NCBI GenBank assembly: GCA_036583965.1
Contig: JAZBQD010000030.1
Coordinates: forward strand, 51,585,551 to 51,649,550
Reading direction: 5' to 3'
Source: Prunella strophiata
Lineage: Eukaryota; Chordata; Aves; Passeriformes; Prunellidae
Length of the DNA: 64,000 nucleotides
The position numbers and the translations under genes were made by a program. Below, one piece after another: positions 48,807 to 62,810 of the stretch; position 1 is the first letter of the stretch, and every line of letters starts with the position of its first letter. The notes below the pieces were generated by a model. It searched no databases. It saw only the letters and a program-made list of their open reading frames with translations, and was not told the DNA's origin.

Positions 48807-50885
48807 CACCTGAAAGTACTTCCTTGCACCATAAAAAAATAATTTGAGATTAAGTGTCACTCTCATGACTATCAGCTCACAGCCCTTACCAGGAATCCTT
48901 TCTTTCTACCCAAAGCGAAGGTGCAGAATAATTGTCAGGGTTTTATTGGTATGGTTGCATGGTTTTTTGTTTGGGTTTTTTTTTGGCCCTGCACCCAGCA
49001 TACACAAGTGTGCTGGGCATTATAGAAGTGCTAATGTGGAGCAGCTGACTAATTCCCAAATATGTCAAGCTGCTCAAGCAAATTGCCTGTATTTTCCCTT
49101 TGAGGAAATTAAAATAAGGGTACTAAGGTCACCTTGCTGCAATAAGTTCTGTTATTTTGTGGTCAATGTGCCCTGCTTATGTATTCCTGTGCTAAACTAA
49201 TCATCATAGCTGGACCCAGGAAAGAAAATTTATCCTTTCCTCAAGAGGGTGGTTGTAACCCACATTCAAGTACCTGGGGGTGTTCTCTACACCCCAGTAT
49301 TTCTGGGATTTGAAAACAGGGCTCCCCTTACTCATCCATTCCCACCTCCACCACTTCTTGCAGCACACTGCAGTTGTGGCTACTCTTACAAGTAAGTTAT
49401 AGGTTTGCTAGAGACGAAAATATTTCATCCTTTGTACAAATTTGTAAAGTGCATTTTTCCCTACCACACAAGTGCTTGCAGCTACAGAAGACTAAATCAA
49501 GCAACACAGACAAGCACTTCCCCCTTCCTATATACTTGTATCCAGAAGACTGGGAAAAGAAAAATCCAGCTTAGCAACAAATAGAATCTGCCTTAGATGT
49601 GGCAATATAAACCTATAAATATCCAATGTCACGTGTAGGTTTATCACCTGCATATCTCATTTACCTTTTTTAGCTTCAGAATGGAAAATATTTGATCCCC
49701 TTTACTCTGAAGCATCCTCTGACTCTTCAAAACAAAATGCCCCCAAGATGAAGGACACCTCTCCCATCATGCCAGAGTATTTAAATACCTTATTTACAGT
49801 TGCCTTCACATTCCTCAAAAGCCTGGTGAAAACAAAAGTGCCTAGTAGGACCAGCAAATTTCAGCTATTTCAGAGTGGGAAGGAGAGAATTTCAGAGGTG
49901 CAGAGAATTCTCTGGAATCTGTCCCACCTCCTAGATACAAATGGAAAAATTCCCTACAGGCACACAAAACTCTGCTACTAGGCATTAATAGCTTTATAGG
50001 TCAAAACCTTCACATCTTTGATGGAGCTTACAGGCAGCAGCTAAAAGGGTCACATCCCCTTTCCCAAACACCATCTTGGCTTTAGTAGCAGACAGCTGCC
50101 CTTCCATCAGCCTGAAAACACTCATTCACTTACAAGGCCCATAAGGCAGAGATAACAGCAGAAAAATCTGAAGTAAACTGATGTTAAACTGGAAGAGGAA
50201 TCTATTGATGAGGCATATGTGAAAAATACCTCTGACCCATGACTCTTCCACTCTTCCAAAGTGATACAGCATTTCATTCATCATCCCACAAGCAAAATCC
50301 AATTAATAAGGTAAACTGCTACCCTCTATCATAGATCTAACAGACACACTCCTCTTTTAATATCCTACTTCCTTTCCACACATCTCTATCTCAGATGTTA
50401 ATGAACAACAACAACCTCACTGCCAATTAGAAGCAACTCCTCTGAAGGGAGAGGAAAACAAAATCTGAACTCTCAAGTTTGGAAAAGCAGATAGACATAG
50501 AGTAGAAATCCACCTTCTGCCTCTAAGAAGATGACTTTTCCTCCTCTTAATTGCTGCTTTCAGAAAACTTTGGTATCATGTAATTAACAAGTCACTTAAA
50601 TTTAATAAAACAACAGCTGTTTTTCTGTGTTATTTTTTAAGAGATATGCAAATTGAGACAGTTTTATGACTTGCCCAATAAATACTGTAAACCCCACTCA
50701 ATCTCTTTGTGGCAGCTGGAATAAAATTTTTAATAATCTAACATTTTCTGTACTACAGATTTAGTTCCACTATCATTAAAAAGTCTGTCTCCCAAACACT
50801 AGGCAAAAATATTCTCACCACATCATCACACACATACTTCTCAAAAAAGGAAGCATTTCAACTAGAAATCTTTGGATGTACTTAC

Positions 50886-50959
50886 TGAGATTGTACCATT
50901 GTCTAGACCTATGGACAGCCTTCTGGTTTCCGGGTTAAAAGACATGCATGAACATGGAG
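50886..50959 (-). CDS. WDFY2: WDFY2 exon 3, second WD repeat
   Basis: 74 nt: two bases complete Ser, then PCSCMSFNPETRRLSIGLDN and GTIS, identical to the human residues as I recall them. Acceptor TCTTTCAG, donor GTAAGT. Confidence 0.97.
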
Positions 50960-53900
50960 CTGAAAGAAATGAACATGTTGATGAAGTTAACAAAACTGCG
51001 ATTCTCATTTTCTTGAAGTTTTGGAAAGCCTAAAATTAGCTAACATGCTTTATGATGCTGTGCAGCATTTTGAGCTTACCAATAGACAAGTATTAAAATA
51101 AACAGTGTTCCTGCAATTCATTCAACCCTATCCTATTAGGACATGGAAAAATAGCTATTGCTTGCTCCAGTTCCTTCATTTTTTTTTCTTACTAGTTATC
51201 TGTAAACAAGCCTTTCATATAAGAGGAATGGTGCTGCTTTGATATAAGAGGCACTTGACATTTCAGTATAAATCAGAGATTACTTAGCTGAATAATTTAG
51301 TTTTTTACATTTGCCTGAACTGTGCTGACAATAAAACAAAACACTACATTATGTCAGAGGCTTGCATCCTATACCTACAGTAAGAAAATTTCCCAGTAGG
51401 AATCAACATATCAGCTAATATTAAGGACTGACTTCAACTGTCCCCTACTCCAGTTCCATCACAGACAGCACTACAACAGTATCACATACCATGGTCAAAA
51501 TCAAAGTTTTTATCTAAAACTAGCTATTGCTTGATTACATTGATATTACTCTCATAAATATCAGGATTTATCCTGAAATTGCACACAAGATGGTCACAGT
51601 ATGCTCCCTCAAGGATCTGGCAGGATTTGTATCCAGGATAAAACCAGGTTTCCTCACAAGAATTCAAGAGCTGTGCTCGATTTAATTGTAGAATTGTGAA
51701 GTTACATTCAGAAAGCAGGAACTGCTTTTACTGCCCAACACAGCAGCATACAGCTGGGAATCCTGCTGCCCCTACAGAAACCTTCAGGAATTGTTTTTCA
51801 GGAGCAATTGCCAACTGCAGCTAGGATTAACAGTAAGAGTTATAAAGCTTTCTAAACCATATTCTTATGATAAATATAGAGTACAGTCAGATGTACTTTT
51901 AGTTCTGCTTTCCCTCCCCCTTGGTTTCCCTCCCACCCTTGGTTTCCACTGTCCATTGTGATTGCTCACATGTTTGTGTTACTAACAAGCTTGGAGTCCT
52001 CTGTTTTGCAGTACTGTAATCCAGTATCTTTGCAATTTGTGTAATGCCTCTCTTAGGACTAAACAACCCATAGCTCAGCAAACCTTCCTTGATAGTTTAA
52101 TTGGCAGCAAAGCTATATGAAGAAGAGTCACTGTTGACTGTGTAATAAAACTTGTTCCACTTTCAGTATTGACTCCCTCTTAAAATGTTTCCTGAAGGAC
52201 AAGTAACCATAAACAGAAAGCCCATCAGATCCACATCCAGGCAGGCACCTCAGTTTACTTCTTTCCTGGAAGGGTTGACTGAACTGAATCAATGAAAAGG
52301 CTTCAGTTCAAGGAAACTGACAGAAAGGAAACAATTAAATCAGGCCTAGTAACAGTGACAAAATTGCTCCTTCCTGTACCTCTCCCTTAGAAAAGGAAAA
52401 CTAGAATCATCCCTTCCAAAGGTGGTGCATTACTATTATACTGAGGCTTCTATGCCTGCAGCAGAATAAGAGTTGTAGGGAAAAAATGGACAGAAAGCTC
52501 TCCAATTCTAAGCATAACAAACATCAAATAAGTTTAAAGGCACTTAATGCCAGAACAGGTATATCACACAGCAGCTTTTAAATGCTGAATACTGTGCATA
52601 CATTGAAAGAGCTACCAGTATCTCTGAAGGCAATGAGCAGCTCACAGAGAAGTTGTTTAAGGTAAATTAATTATTTGAGGTATGCTTTTCCCAAACACTT
52701 CAGAAGCAAATGATGCAAGCAATTGCTTGACATGATTACAAAAGAAGTAACTTCTGAATTCCAGAACTGTGTGTACACAGTCATAGCAGTGTAAAGATAC
52801 TTATTTTGCTATAATAATTTTCCCAAGGGAACTGTTCAGTAACGTGCACTTAGAAAAATCATTATGTCAGCACTAAAATTATGTCCATACCAGCTACACT
52901 GATGTAGTCAGTTGTGCCACTTGTAACAAGACTGCAGCAGCTCACTCTGGTAAAATTAAGACAATATTCAGGTACTTTAGCACTTAGGCACATTAATAAG
53001 AGGAGAAGAAAAAAAAAAAATAAAGAAGAACCTGAAACCTTAAGCTTCTGAGATATTTAAGACCCTTTAAAAATATATATCCAGGAAAAATAACAGCACT
53101 CTGAAGACTCTCTATTTCAGAACCTAGCTATGATTTGGATTTCAGACTGGAAAAAGATTAATCTGAACTACTATGGAGGACAAGCAGGATATTCCTGATG
53201 CAGAAGTCTGGCTGCAGTCTTTTCTTAAATTCAGGGCAAATACACACTGATTTTTTGCCTTTAGAATATGAAATACGGAGGAAAATCCCAATTAAATATT
53301 TCATGCTCTCAAAAGCATGTCACCTTTATCAGAGGCTGACAGAATCAGAAAAGAAGCACAGACTTTGACCCTGCAGTTTCTGGGACTCCCCTCTGAAGCA
53401 CCTAAACACAACACAGTTTAAGACCAAAGAGCATGTTTTGCATTGCAGTTTTTTTATTCCTCCTGTTCAAAGCAAAGTGTTAGTTACAAAACCCATCATA
53501 AGACAAGCAGCATATTATCTGCCTCAAAGACTGGATACTCCATTGTTCACCAGTACAATAAATCCTTTACTCCATTCCACATGTGTAATTGGGTTTTTTG
53601 GCTGCATTTAGGTCTTTTTGTTTGTTTTAGTTTTGTTGGTTTTCTATTGGAAAAGTTTACTTGACTCTTGACTACAATTTCTTTACCTTTCATAAATTTG
53701 TGTCTGCTAAGCTGTTTTTTTAATCCTGTGCCCAAAGTGACAAATCTAACCATGGTTACACATGTAATCAAGGGTACACATCTAACCAGGGTTACATGTT
53801 TACAGAGCTCTGTTGTTAATTCAGCTGTTGAGACAATGCTGGTGTGAAGGAAATGGATTAGGAAGGTTTCAGCTAGAGCTCTTTCTCATGGGCTGGAGAC

Positions 53901-56076
53901 GATGATCAGAAATACGGCCACTGTGTTGTCCAGAATTTTTTGACCATAGAATCACCCACAGGCAGGACATGAAACTTTCCCAATTAGGAGAAATCCTACC
54001 TCTAAACTCAGAAGAGATCTATATTGGCCTTTTTTTACCATTAGGTATTTAATGATTTTGACATTCAGAATTCACTGATGACTCTGTTTGGGTGCAGAAC
54101 TTGACCGAAGCACATCACTGAGTCAACCCAACTCCTCATGCTTCTCACTTCCCAGACAACCTAGTCTGCAAACTCAGTTATTAAGATGACCCGATATCAA
54201 ATAATAAAATAGATTTGTTTATTCTATTAATCTATCTATTATTTATCACATCACCACAGTCAGTCACAACTCATGTTAATGGGGTATCTATAGGTAGGAC
54301 TGCCACTCACAGCTTGCTAAGCAGCACAAAGGCACCATTGTGCCTACTACATTTTTACACAAAGAAACTCTCAGCAGTCATTGTTCTTTAAACAACAAAA
54401 CCCAGTGTGAACCTAAAGCAGAACACCATCAAAAAGGTGATCAACACAGAAACAGACAAAACCATCATTTCTAGTCAAGTGCAGACTTGTGCAGATTCTG
54501 ACTCAGGAGCTCTTTTTATGATTTCCAAGCTTAAAGGCATAACTGATTGTAATTGCTTCAGTTGTTAATTATACTTGATGATTCTTGAAACTGTTGAATA
54601 ACACAATATAATTTCCAGTGTCTCATGCCTCAAAAGCTTATCAGCCTATGAAGTGAAGGAGCACTGTCAAGTGTTCAAATTTATGAAGGAGCTCTGAAAT
54701 AGTCCCCCTTCAGTGGAACTGGATCTACTCCATCATTTCCACTGAAACAGTTATTACTGGCAATAACACAGCCTTGCTAAGACCAGAGGAGAACCTAATG
54801 AGATTCAAATATGCAAATGTATACAACAATACCACATGGAAAAACAGAAGTATCAATGCCAAATAGCTAGAAAGGACCATTTCATAACAGTTTGGCTGGG
54901 GAAAGCAAACCTCTTAGGACTGGTCAAGGGAACTCAGGCCACTGCTAGTGATCATGACAGAGTTCCAGAGACTCCCATGCCATTAGCAAGTTCCCAATAC
55001 CTTCTTGGGCAAAATCTTGAGCAGAAAGTGTCTTCGAGGACTGACATGTTCTTATGAGCTAGTCCTATCACCAAAGGAAGATGAGGGCTCCTCCTCTCTT
55101 CCAAATTGTTTTCTCAAAGCAGGCAAATACCATGGCTGCCCTAGAGTCCCAAATTGATGTTTTTATACTAAAACTTACACCTATTAAGTATTTTAGCTAT
55201 CACGGAGACAGATGTCTCTTCCAAATCTACCTATCTTAGCTTAAAATAATCCTTTCTCCAGACAGTATGAATACCTCCATGAGACCTGATACATGTTCCC
55301 CAATCTGGATTTAAGGTCAGCTTTACAAGCTTTCCAAAGACAGGCTAACCCAGCACATTTAATTGAAGTTGACTGAAGAGTATTAGCATATGCCTGCCTC
55401 TGATGACCTACAAAATTATATTCCTGCACTCAACATAGGAGTTACAGCAAACAGCAAAGGCTCTCATTTCTTCAACTCTTGGAAAAATGGACATTGATCT
55501 GCAGTTTCTCAAAGCATGAACACTCTCTTTGGGAGAGGAGACATAATGGAGGGATCCATCAGGGAAATCTGGTTTTCCGCATTCAATTGCAGAGGTAAAA
55601 TGATTCTGCTTCTAAACTGGAAGAGCTGCTTTCCCTGTGTGGTACCCTCTCTATCACATTAGCTGCCATGGAATATTAAGTTCTTACCAAATAAAACCAT
55701 TTACCACTGCACTCTAATGGACTGAGCACACACAGTAGAAGGGCAGAGTGATTTATACCGGAGACTTACAAAGCTTTATGGGCTCCATTAGGGGCAGAAT
55801 GCAAGACCACATTTTGAGTTCCCACATTTTAAAACCTGTGTTTGCATTAAATGCTCATCCCTTGCTAACATGTCTGTATCCTTTTACTGCTGTAATCTCT
55901 GATGCCTCTCAGAAGCATTAGCATGTAACTTTGTAAAGCTTCACCAGTACCAAGAGGATTGTTCAACAATAACATTTGATACAGAGATGCAAGCATGCAA
56001 AAAGTCATAAGCATGAAGCTTCATCAAAACTACTTTGCAAATCCAAAGTAGATACTGAACATTTCCTTATACTTAC
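50960..56076 (-). other. WDFY2: WDFY2 intron 2, 5.1 kb
   Basis: GTAAGT...TTTCAG. Contains an imperfect tandem with 36-bp period at 53745-53800. No transposon or additional exon recognised. Confidence 0.82.
53745..53800. repeat. 36-bp-period imperfect tandem
   Basis: TCTAACCATGGTTACACATG at 53745 and TCTAACCAGGGTTACATG at 53781, with a third related 'gggtacacatc' between them. Confidence 0.75.
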
Positions 56077-56144
56077 ATGGCATTGCATGGTATATACTGG
56101 GCCAGTACTGCCCACTGTCTCTCTTCAGCCAGACACGAACCGTT
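56077..56144 (-). CDS. WDFY2: WDFY2 exon 2, first WD repeat
   Basis: 68 nt: one base completes Arg, then [22 protein letters not shown] and the first base of Ser. It matches human [26 protein letters not shown] from residue 46. It is the most 5' WDFY2 exon in the window; the initiating exon (about 45 residues) is upstream, beyond 64000. In all, 353 residues of the roughly 398-residue product are encoded here in one frame. Acceptor TTTTACAG, donor GTAAGT. Confidence 0.96.
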
Positions 56145-58915
56145 CTGTAAAAGAAAAAAACACAACATACATGTGAGGAAGAATGAAAAAATAATCACGA
56201 CTGAATGAAAGCAAAATGATCATAATGAACATACAAGATGTTCTTCAAAATGAAATTATTTTGCTGAGAGGGAAAGTAAACCTGTGAACTCCTGCAGCAG
56301 TCTGATACATCAGCCTCAGATTAACCCCTGTAAGGTGATGAGGGTAGATGACTCCTTGATTCCATTCAGTATTCAACAACTTGGCTGAACATATCTCAAC
56401 AATATTTGGAAACTGCTATGGCTTGTAGTTCTTTGCTTTACAAAGATTTGAACATGACTGTTCATTCAACACTTCAGTGAGAATTTGGGGCACCACAGGC
56501 AGCCCAGTAGAGCATTTCTGTATCAGCACTTTCAGTCTCTGCAGAAACCTGCCCCCTGCTCTCAGGGCAGGCCTTGGCCCATCTGCTGCCCCTTGTTTCA
56601 TTGTTCTTCTTCAGGAAAACCTCTAAGAAAAAGAAGGAAGTTCTGAAATTTTCAGCTGCTTATTACTAAGATTATGTCCATTTGTGCCAAAAATGACCTT
56701 CAGGACTTTTCCCTCTCCTCCATGCATGCAGAGTACTATGAGAAGAAGCCACTGAGCACAAAGAAGCCAAACTTATCCTTCTCTGAAAAGGATGACCAAT
56801 GTTACAAGCAGCCTTGCAGGTCTCCTCTGCCTCATCAGTTTGGAGTTGTTGTCTTTGAATAGAGGCACTTAGAACCACACAGTGCTCCCTACAAACACAT
56901 CAGCAGTTTCCTCTCTACTAGAAGATCTTCCCAATGTATCTCACAATTACTTTTGCTTTCTCATAATCATATTATACTGTCAGATGCCTGTTACTCAATC
57001 CATGCCCTTCAGAGATTTGAGACATTTGTTGCTTGTTTCTACAGCAGAGGATCTGGACTGATGTACCATCTGGGTCATTAAATATTTATTATTTCAGCCC
57101 TCATTGTCATTTGCTTCTTTTGATTCAGTCTCTGAAGTCTCCTTGTAATTGAAGCTCTCTCTTAATTTTATTTCATCAGTTAATTTCATCAAAACATGTC
57201 TAGTAACAGTATCAACAGTTAAAGCAGAATTAACCTCTTACTTGGTTCTGCATAGCCCACTGCCACCTCACTTACAGCCCCGTTACCTCCCTTACTGGTC
57301 CTCTAATCCTTATGTCTAATTTTAACCAGAAAACTCTCCATATAATACTGTATTCATGCTTTATTGATTTACACTGAATCTATTAACCTTCTCTAGAAAA
57401 CAGAGTTATCCAAGACAGCAACATGTTAGCATAGATTTTTGACCCATCATCCCACTTCTATTCAGTCTTTTCCATCAAAATTACTACGCAACAGCAAATG
57501 CAGGAGAGATCTAAAAAAATTACTGTTTCTATAACTTGTACTTGATACTATGAAGGAAAAAGAAACAAGCAAGAATGGCTCTTTCCAGTACATGATACAT
57601 GGAAATACAGCTTATGGAAAACACTGCATGATCATTTCTACTGTTACATCATTTTATTCAAAAAGAAGATTGCAGCCCTCCTTTGTCAGTACAAATTCAG
57701 AGCAATGTCATAATACAAGAAATACATCATAATAGAATATAAATTGACCTAAAGCATTACATACACAAATATAGTCTGAATTGAGATGCCATGCATAATA
57801 AAGCAATTCAATCTATCCTTCAAACTTCAAACTAAAGGCTGTACCACTTTTTCTTCCTGTATTGCTTATGTCCAAAATCAAGTTTCTGCTCATCTTACCC
57901 TGCCTTCAAACTCCTTTTACAGCAAATAATTCTGAGATCTTGTATATTTGGGCACTACACAAGCTGAATCATTGTAGAAATATCTTAAGCACACACTTTG
58001 ACAGGGTATGTTGCTCTAAAAATGAACACTTCACTGGGTTAAAAAGTCCCAAGGTTAGAAAGCTCTCACAAATTATTCAAAACATGTAACATTCATTATA
58101 ATTATGTCCTAAGTCTAATGGCCTTTTTGTGTTGAACACAGCAGCAGCTCTGAAGCAAAGCCACCAGAACTTTTTATAAGGCACAATTCACTGGCCAATA
58201 ACAACGCTGACGTATCTTTGATGGTGAGAGGGACAGACAAATCCTTCTGTCATTTCCCCCCACAGCTGACCATAGCTGCTGACCAGAAGCTCTACAAGCA
58301 CATCAACCACTCTGTTTCCCAACCAGAGGAGCTCTTACAAATGTGTTTGTCCTTGACAAGTGAGGTCATTGTGGCAATGAATGAGTGTGCACAAAAAATA
58401 ATGGGATGAATCACAGGGAGCTGAAATAACTGAATATGAAACTACCCTGAGGAAATGCACCTGTGAGAGATCCTGCCTTTCTTGACCATCCCAATCTATG
58501 TATTTGAGTGCTATCTGTTTCAAAATCCCCAGGCTTCAACAACATTGCTTTTCCTCTCCACTCTGAGGCCCTTGCAAATAATAAATCCAGTACAACATCT
58601 TACAAATAATTCATCTTGCTAGGAAAGGACTGTGTAGAAGAACAGATCTTTCAAAAGCTGCAGGAAATAAAAATTAAATTTATGTGCAAAAATGGCAATA
58701 ATTTGAATGGGTTTGGTTGGGTTGGTTTTGTCATTGTTAATTAAACTGTACTCACTGCAGAATTACTAATCAATTTGACAGTTACATCAATTTTAAGACT
58801 TTTAGATGAATGATAATGAAGCAAAACATATTTTCTAGTAAAGCTTAAACAAACAAAAAAAAAACTGCTGGAGGTTATGTTAAGAGCGAAGCTACTTTTA
58901 TTAATATAGGCCTCT

Positions 58916-58956
58916 TCTATAGGTACACAGTATGGTCTCTATAGGTACACAGTATG
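58916..58956. repeat. 22-bp-period tandem duplication
   Basis: TCTATAGGTACACAGTATG occurs exactly twice, at 58916-58934 and 58938-58956. Confidence 0.9.
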
Positions 58957-61900
58957 CTCATTTCTTAGTGTAGTCAAATATATTTCCATTCAAGGGACTA
59001 TATCATGTGACTAAATGAGAAACAAAGCATTCTAAGAATAAAAACACTATGAAAAGATGTCATCTAACTGTAAGATGTGTGAAAAGGAACATAACCAGCA
59101 AGTCAGCTCATGTAACTCTTGAGAGAAATATGTATCTCTCCAGTAAATTATTTGAAATAAAAGATCTTGCAAACAATTTATTTTAAAATTAAGAATGGTT
59201 ACTATGCAAGTCTTTAAAGCAAACATTTAAAATTTATATTAAGCATTATAATGGATTTCCAATATCTATGTATAAGCTCATGTAAAAGTATGAAAATTAT
59301 TCCTTAAATCAGGAAATGACTGATTCAGAATTTTCTTCTCTTAAAGATCACTGAAATAGAAAAAGCCTTTTATTGAAAGAAGGAAAACCTGACCTTCAGT
59401 TCAGCAACCTTTTCTAGGTAACTTTTTCTCAAAGTAGATTTGGGCTAAAGAACAAACCATACAAACTACTCAGTTTGGGAGAAGCCAAAGGTTCTTGGAA
59501 GAGCACATCCTTTTTCAGCTGAAGTTCCACATATTTCTGTATACTTCTTTACAGAATCCTACCTACTAGATGTGAAACCCAGAGGTTTTGGCAGCTTCTA
59601 AAGAATGCAAAGAAAAAAACCCAAGCATGAATGAAAAAAAGCTTTTTTAATGGATATCCAGAACGAGGAGTACTTGCTGCTTGCATGGTTACTGGACTTA
59701 ACCAGCACCCACCTGGGTCAGGATTCATTCTTCAGCTGCTCTAGAGTGATTCAGCCAGCATCACCATGGAAATGAGTTGTCCCTTCATTTTGTTGCCAGC
59801 GAATTGACTTGGAAAGATTTTTAGAAGCTGTCAAATCGATGGATATTCTTCTAGTCTTTTCATAACAGAAATGATTTATTTTTAAATGAGACAGGCTATA
59901 CAGAAATAATTCTGCCATACAAAAGACAGGCTATGTCTTCATATATTAAGGGGATGTGAAAATTACCCATTTTAAAAGAAAAATTGCTTCTCTCAGTTAT
60001 GATGAAGAGAATGTGCAAAGGTCCAGGTGGCTGTGGATGTACCAGCAGCTCTCAAGCACACTGCCAGGCTGTGCAGGTGTGCAGGAGGTGGCTTCACTTG
60101 GGTACCTATTACTCATGGAGGTGCCCATGTCAACAGCAGCATGTCCACCTCAGCATGGCAGCACTGTGCATCACTGTCTACAGAAATGTACTCAGTCACT
60201 GGTATCTCATTTCTGATAAAAACAATTTGTTCATACAAACCCAACTTTGTGCATCTAGGCTGCAGTGTGCCTTGTGAAAATATGCACAATGCTGCAGGTT
60301 GGATGGCAGATTCTCTGCTCTATCCCTACTCTGGCCTGAGCAATCACCTCACTGCTGGAAAACTCAGTGTTGCTTGCAGTGTTGGAGTTGAGTTTCTGTG
60401 AGTGACTCACAGCAGGGCTCCTGTCTTTTCTCCTTTGTGCCTTGCATGAAACACTGGTGCTGCACACAGTACAGACAGACTGATGTGTCAAAGCACTGGC
60501 CCAAGATGTTTGCATGTTGCAATACTGGGAAATCTGTGGTAGGGAGATCCACTACCTCAAGAAACAAGATCCCTATTACACTCCCCTTCTCCAGAATATC
60601 CATAAACCAAACAGTTCTAGTTTCACAGTTAGAGTGAGGAAATCTAATATATATGTTTCCTATAACAGATCCTTCCTCCCCTGTTCATTTTTTTTTCCTT
60701 TCTCACTTCTGTCTTTTTAAAAGTTTCTCTTTGCTGAGATGCACTTCTGTAACATTATCACCTTCATGCCCCAGACATACACCAGAATATAACAGAACAG
60801 AGGTAACCCTCAACACATACAATTTATTACATTATTTCGTAGGTATTCTTGGGAAATTGTTTTAAATGGCATTTTAATGTATTCCTTATTGTGTGTACCT
60901 TGGACCATATACTGCAGGATTATTTTATCTCTTGTTTTGCTGAGTGACCAAAAACCACTAAGCATCGAATGACATGTGAAATTATTTTTAAGTTTATATT
61001 TTATTATTTTATAGTTTTATTCTTATTTATAGTGAGGACACAAATTACAGAGGTACAGAAACTTTAATCTGTCACTTTCTAAAGTCATCAAGCTTATTCA
61101 GAGACCCTTTGCACGTTATAGCTCCTTGGGAAAGGGGGATATGTCAACAGTGCAAATGACATGGTTAAAAATAAACATTTTCTACTGTCCACTGTTCTAA
61201 CTACGGAACTGATTTAACACAGTTTCAGAACAGTTTTGAAAAAGGAAAAGGAATACACTAAACTATTGTGGAAAGTCCTTTAAAACACTCCTCCAGCTAT
61301 TAATTGAAAGAAGAAACAAAAAGATATTAGGATAATATTTTATAAACGTTTGTGCAATCTGTGAGGTTTCAGGCAGACCTAATAGACCACTAGCACATAT
61401 TCTTCCCATCAATACACTGAAGACTTTTTTAGTGAGAAAAGAAACTCCACCTACTCCTAAACTTCCAATAACAGACAATTCAGGAGTACTCAAAAGACAT
61501 GTTTCTGTAGAAACTAAATATCTGCATTTGTGACAGCAAAAGCTCTACCTGATGTCATTAAACAAATATGACAACAGTAGCCTTTGAAGTCCAAGTACAC
61601 CACTGATGGCTTTATCACCATTAGCAGCAACACACTGCCATTAGAAGTAGGATAAGGAAAATTGCATAAACTGAATTATACAGTACTATAAATCCCCCAA
61701 CGTGTCCAGAGACTTTTTGCAGAGATGGTAAGAGATTCTGACTTCTTCTGCTTAGTGACATGGAACCCTACTGTGAATAAAGGATCTTTCTGCTGCTTAG
61801 TGGCAGCTCATGAACCACTGCCAGTGTACTGGAACCAGCGATGAGGAGTTCCATCTCTCCAATAAATTTTGAAAGAAAGTATATGAAAGCAAAAATCAAA

Positions 61901-62352
61901 ACTAGTTTCTGGGCCAGCTTGTGTTTCAGGGAAAACAAATAGAAATGTAGTAACAGAGTGCCAAAGCCTCGGGCAGTAAGAGGACTTTATCTAACAGTCC
62001 TTATCTTATGTCCTCCTAAACGAAAAGTATCAAATCATGACAAAACCCCAGTACTCCCTCACCACCCCTATCAAGCACAACACCAAAGGCCCAGGGAAGT
62101 GCATGACTGTCTCTCACTCAGACTCACCCATACTAATTCCCACAAAGCCTATCACACAACTGTGATGGAGGGTTCTGCATATACCCTGAAATATTGGGGC
62201 ACATTCCAGGTGCTACCTTGTTTTCCTCGGTTTTGATGAACAAATGTGTAATTTAAACTGAACTAGTCAAAGATTAACTCACTGGGCTTTTTCTGAGACT
62301 GAGACTGTGTACAGCTATGCAGCCACAGTACAAGAAGTACATAAAGCTAGAG

Positions 62353-62370
62353 AGCTTTATATATAAAGCT
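62353..62370. repeat. 18-bp perfect palindrome
   Basis: AGCTTTATATATAAAGCT is its own reverse complement and lies within a local direct repeat of the word GCTAGAGAGC. Confidence 0.88.
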
Positions 62371-62389
62371 TTATATAAGGCTAGAGAGC

Positions 62390-62810
62390 ATGCAATGGAG
62401 GCTATAAGGATGGTGGAGGGTCTGGAGGGGAAGTCTTTGAGGAGTGGCTGAGGGCACTTGGCCTGTTCAGCCTGGAGGAGATGGAGGGGGGACTCCATAG
62501 CAGTTGACAGCTATGGGGAAGTGGAAGGGCAGGTACTGATCTCTTCTCCCAGGTAGCCAGCAATAGAACCTGAGGGAATGACATGAACATGAGTGAGGGG
62601 AAGTTTAGGTTGGATATTAGGAAAAAGTTTTTCACTGTAACAGGCTCCCCAGGGAATTCATAACAGCACCAAGCCTGCTGAAATTCAAAAAGCATTTGGA
62701 CAAAGCTCTCGGGCATGTGTGATTCTTTAAGTGTCTGTGCAAGTCTAGGAATTGGACTTGATGATCTTTGTGGGTCCCTTGCAAGCCAGGATACCCTATG
62801 ATTCTATGAT
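62390..62810 (+). mobile_element. CR1 LINE 3' fragment, sense
   Basis: Reads as CR1 in sense orientation: 'gaggagtggctgagggcact', 'ttcagcctggaggagatgga', 'tttaggttggatattaggaa', 'aaagtttttcactgtaacag', 'tggacttgatgatctttgtg', ending CCCTATGATTCTATGAT at 62810. It lies antisense to WDFY2 in intron 1. Confidence 0.9.

Larger units (their letters stand above)
44069..50885 (-). other. WDFY2: WDFY2 intron 3, 6.8 kb
   Basis: GTAAGT...CCACAG. It holds a degenerate TG/CA-rich stretch (about 44388-44456), an A17 run at 47948 and a perfect 13-bp duplication at 48781. No transposon recognised, and no open frame with recognisable homology. Confidence 0.8.
56145..62389 (-). other. WDFY2: WDFY2 intron 1 (3' part)
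   Basis: AT-rich intron running off the window. No CpG island and no match to MAAEIQ...SVSEDR are found, so the promoter and exon 1 are outside. It holds a 22-bp-period tandem at 58916 and a palindrome at 62353. No gene-like open frame recognised. Confidence 0.75.
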
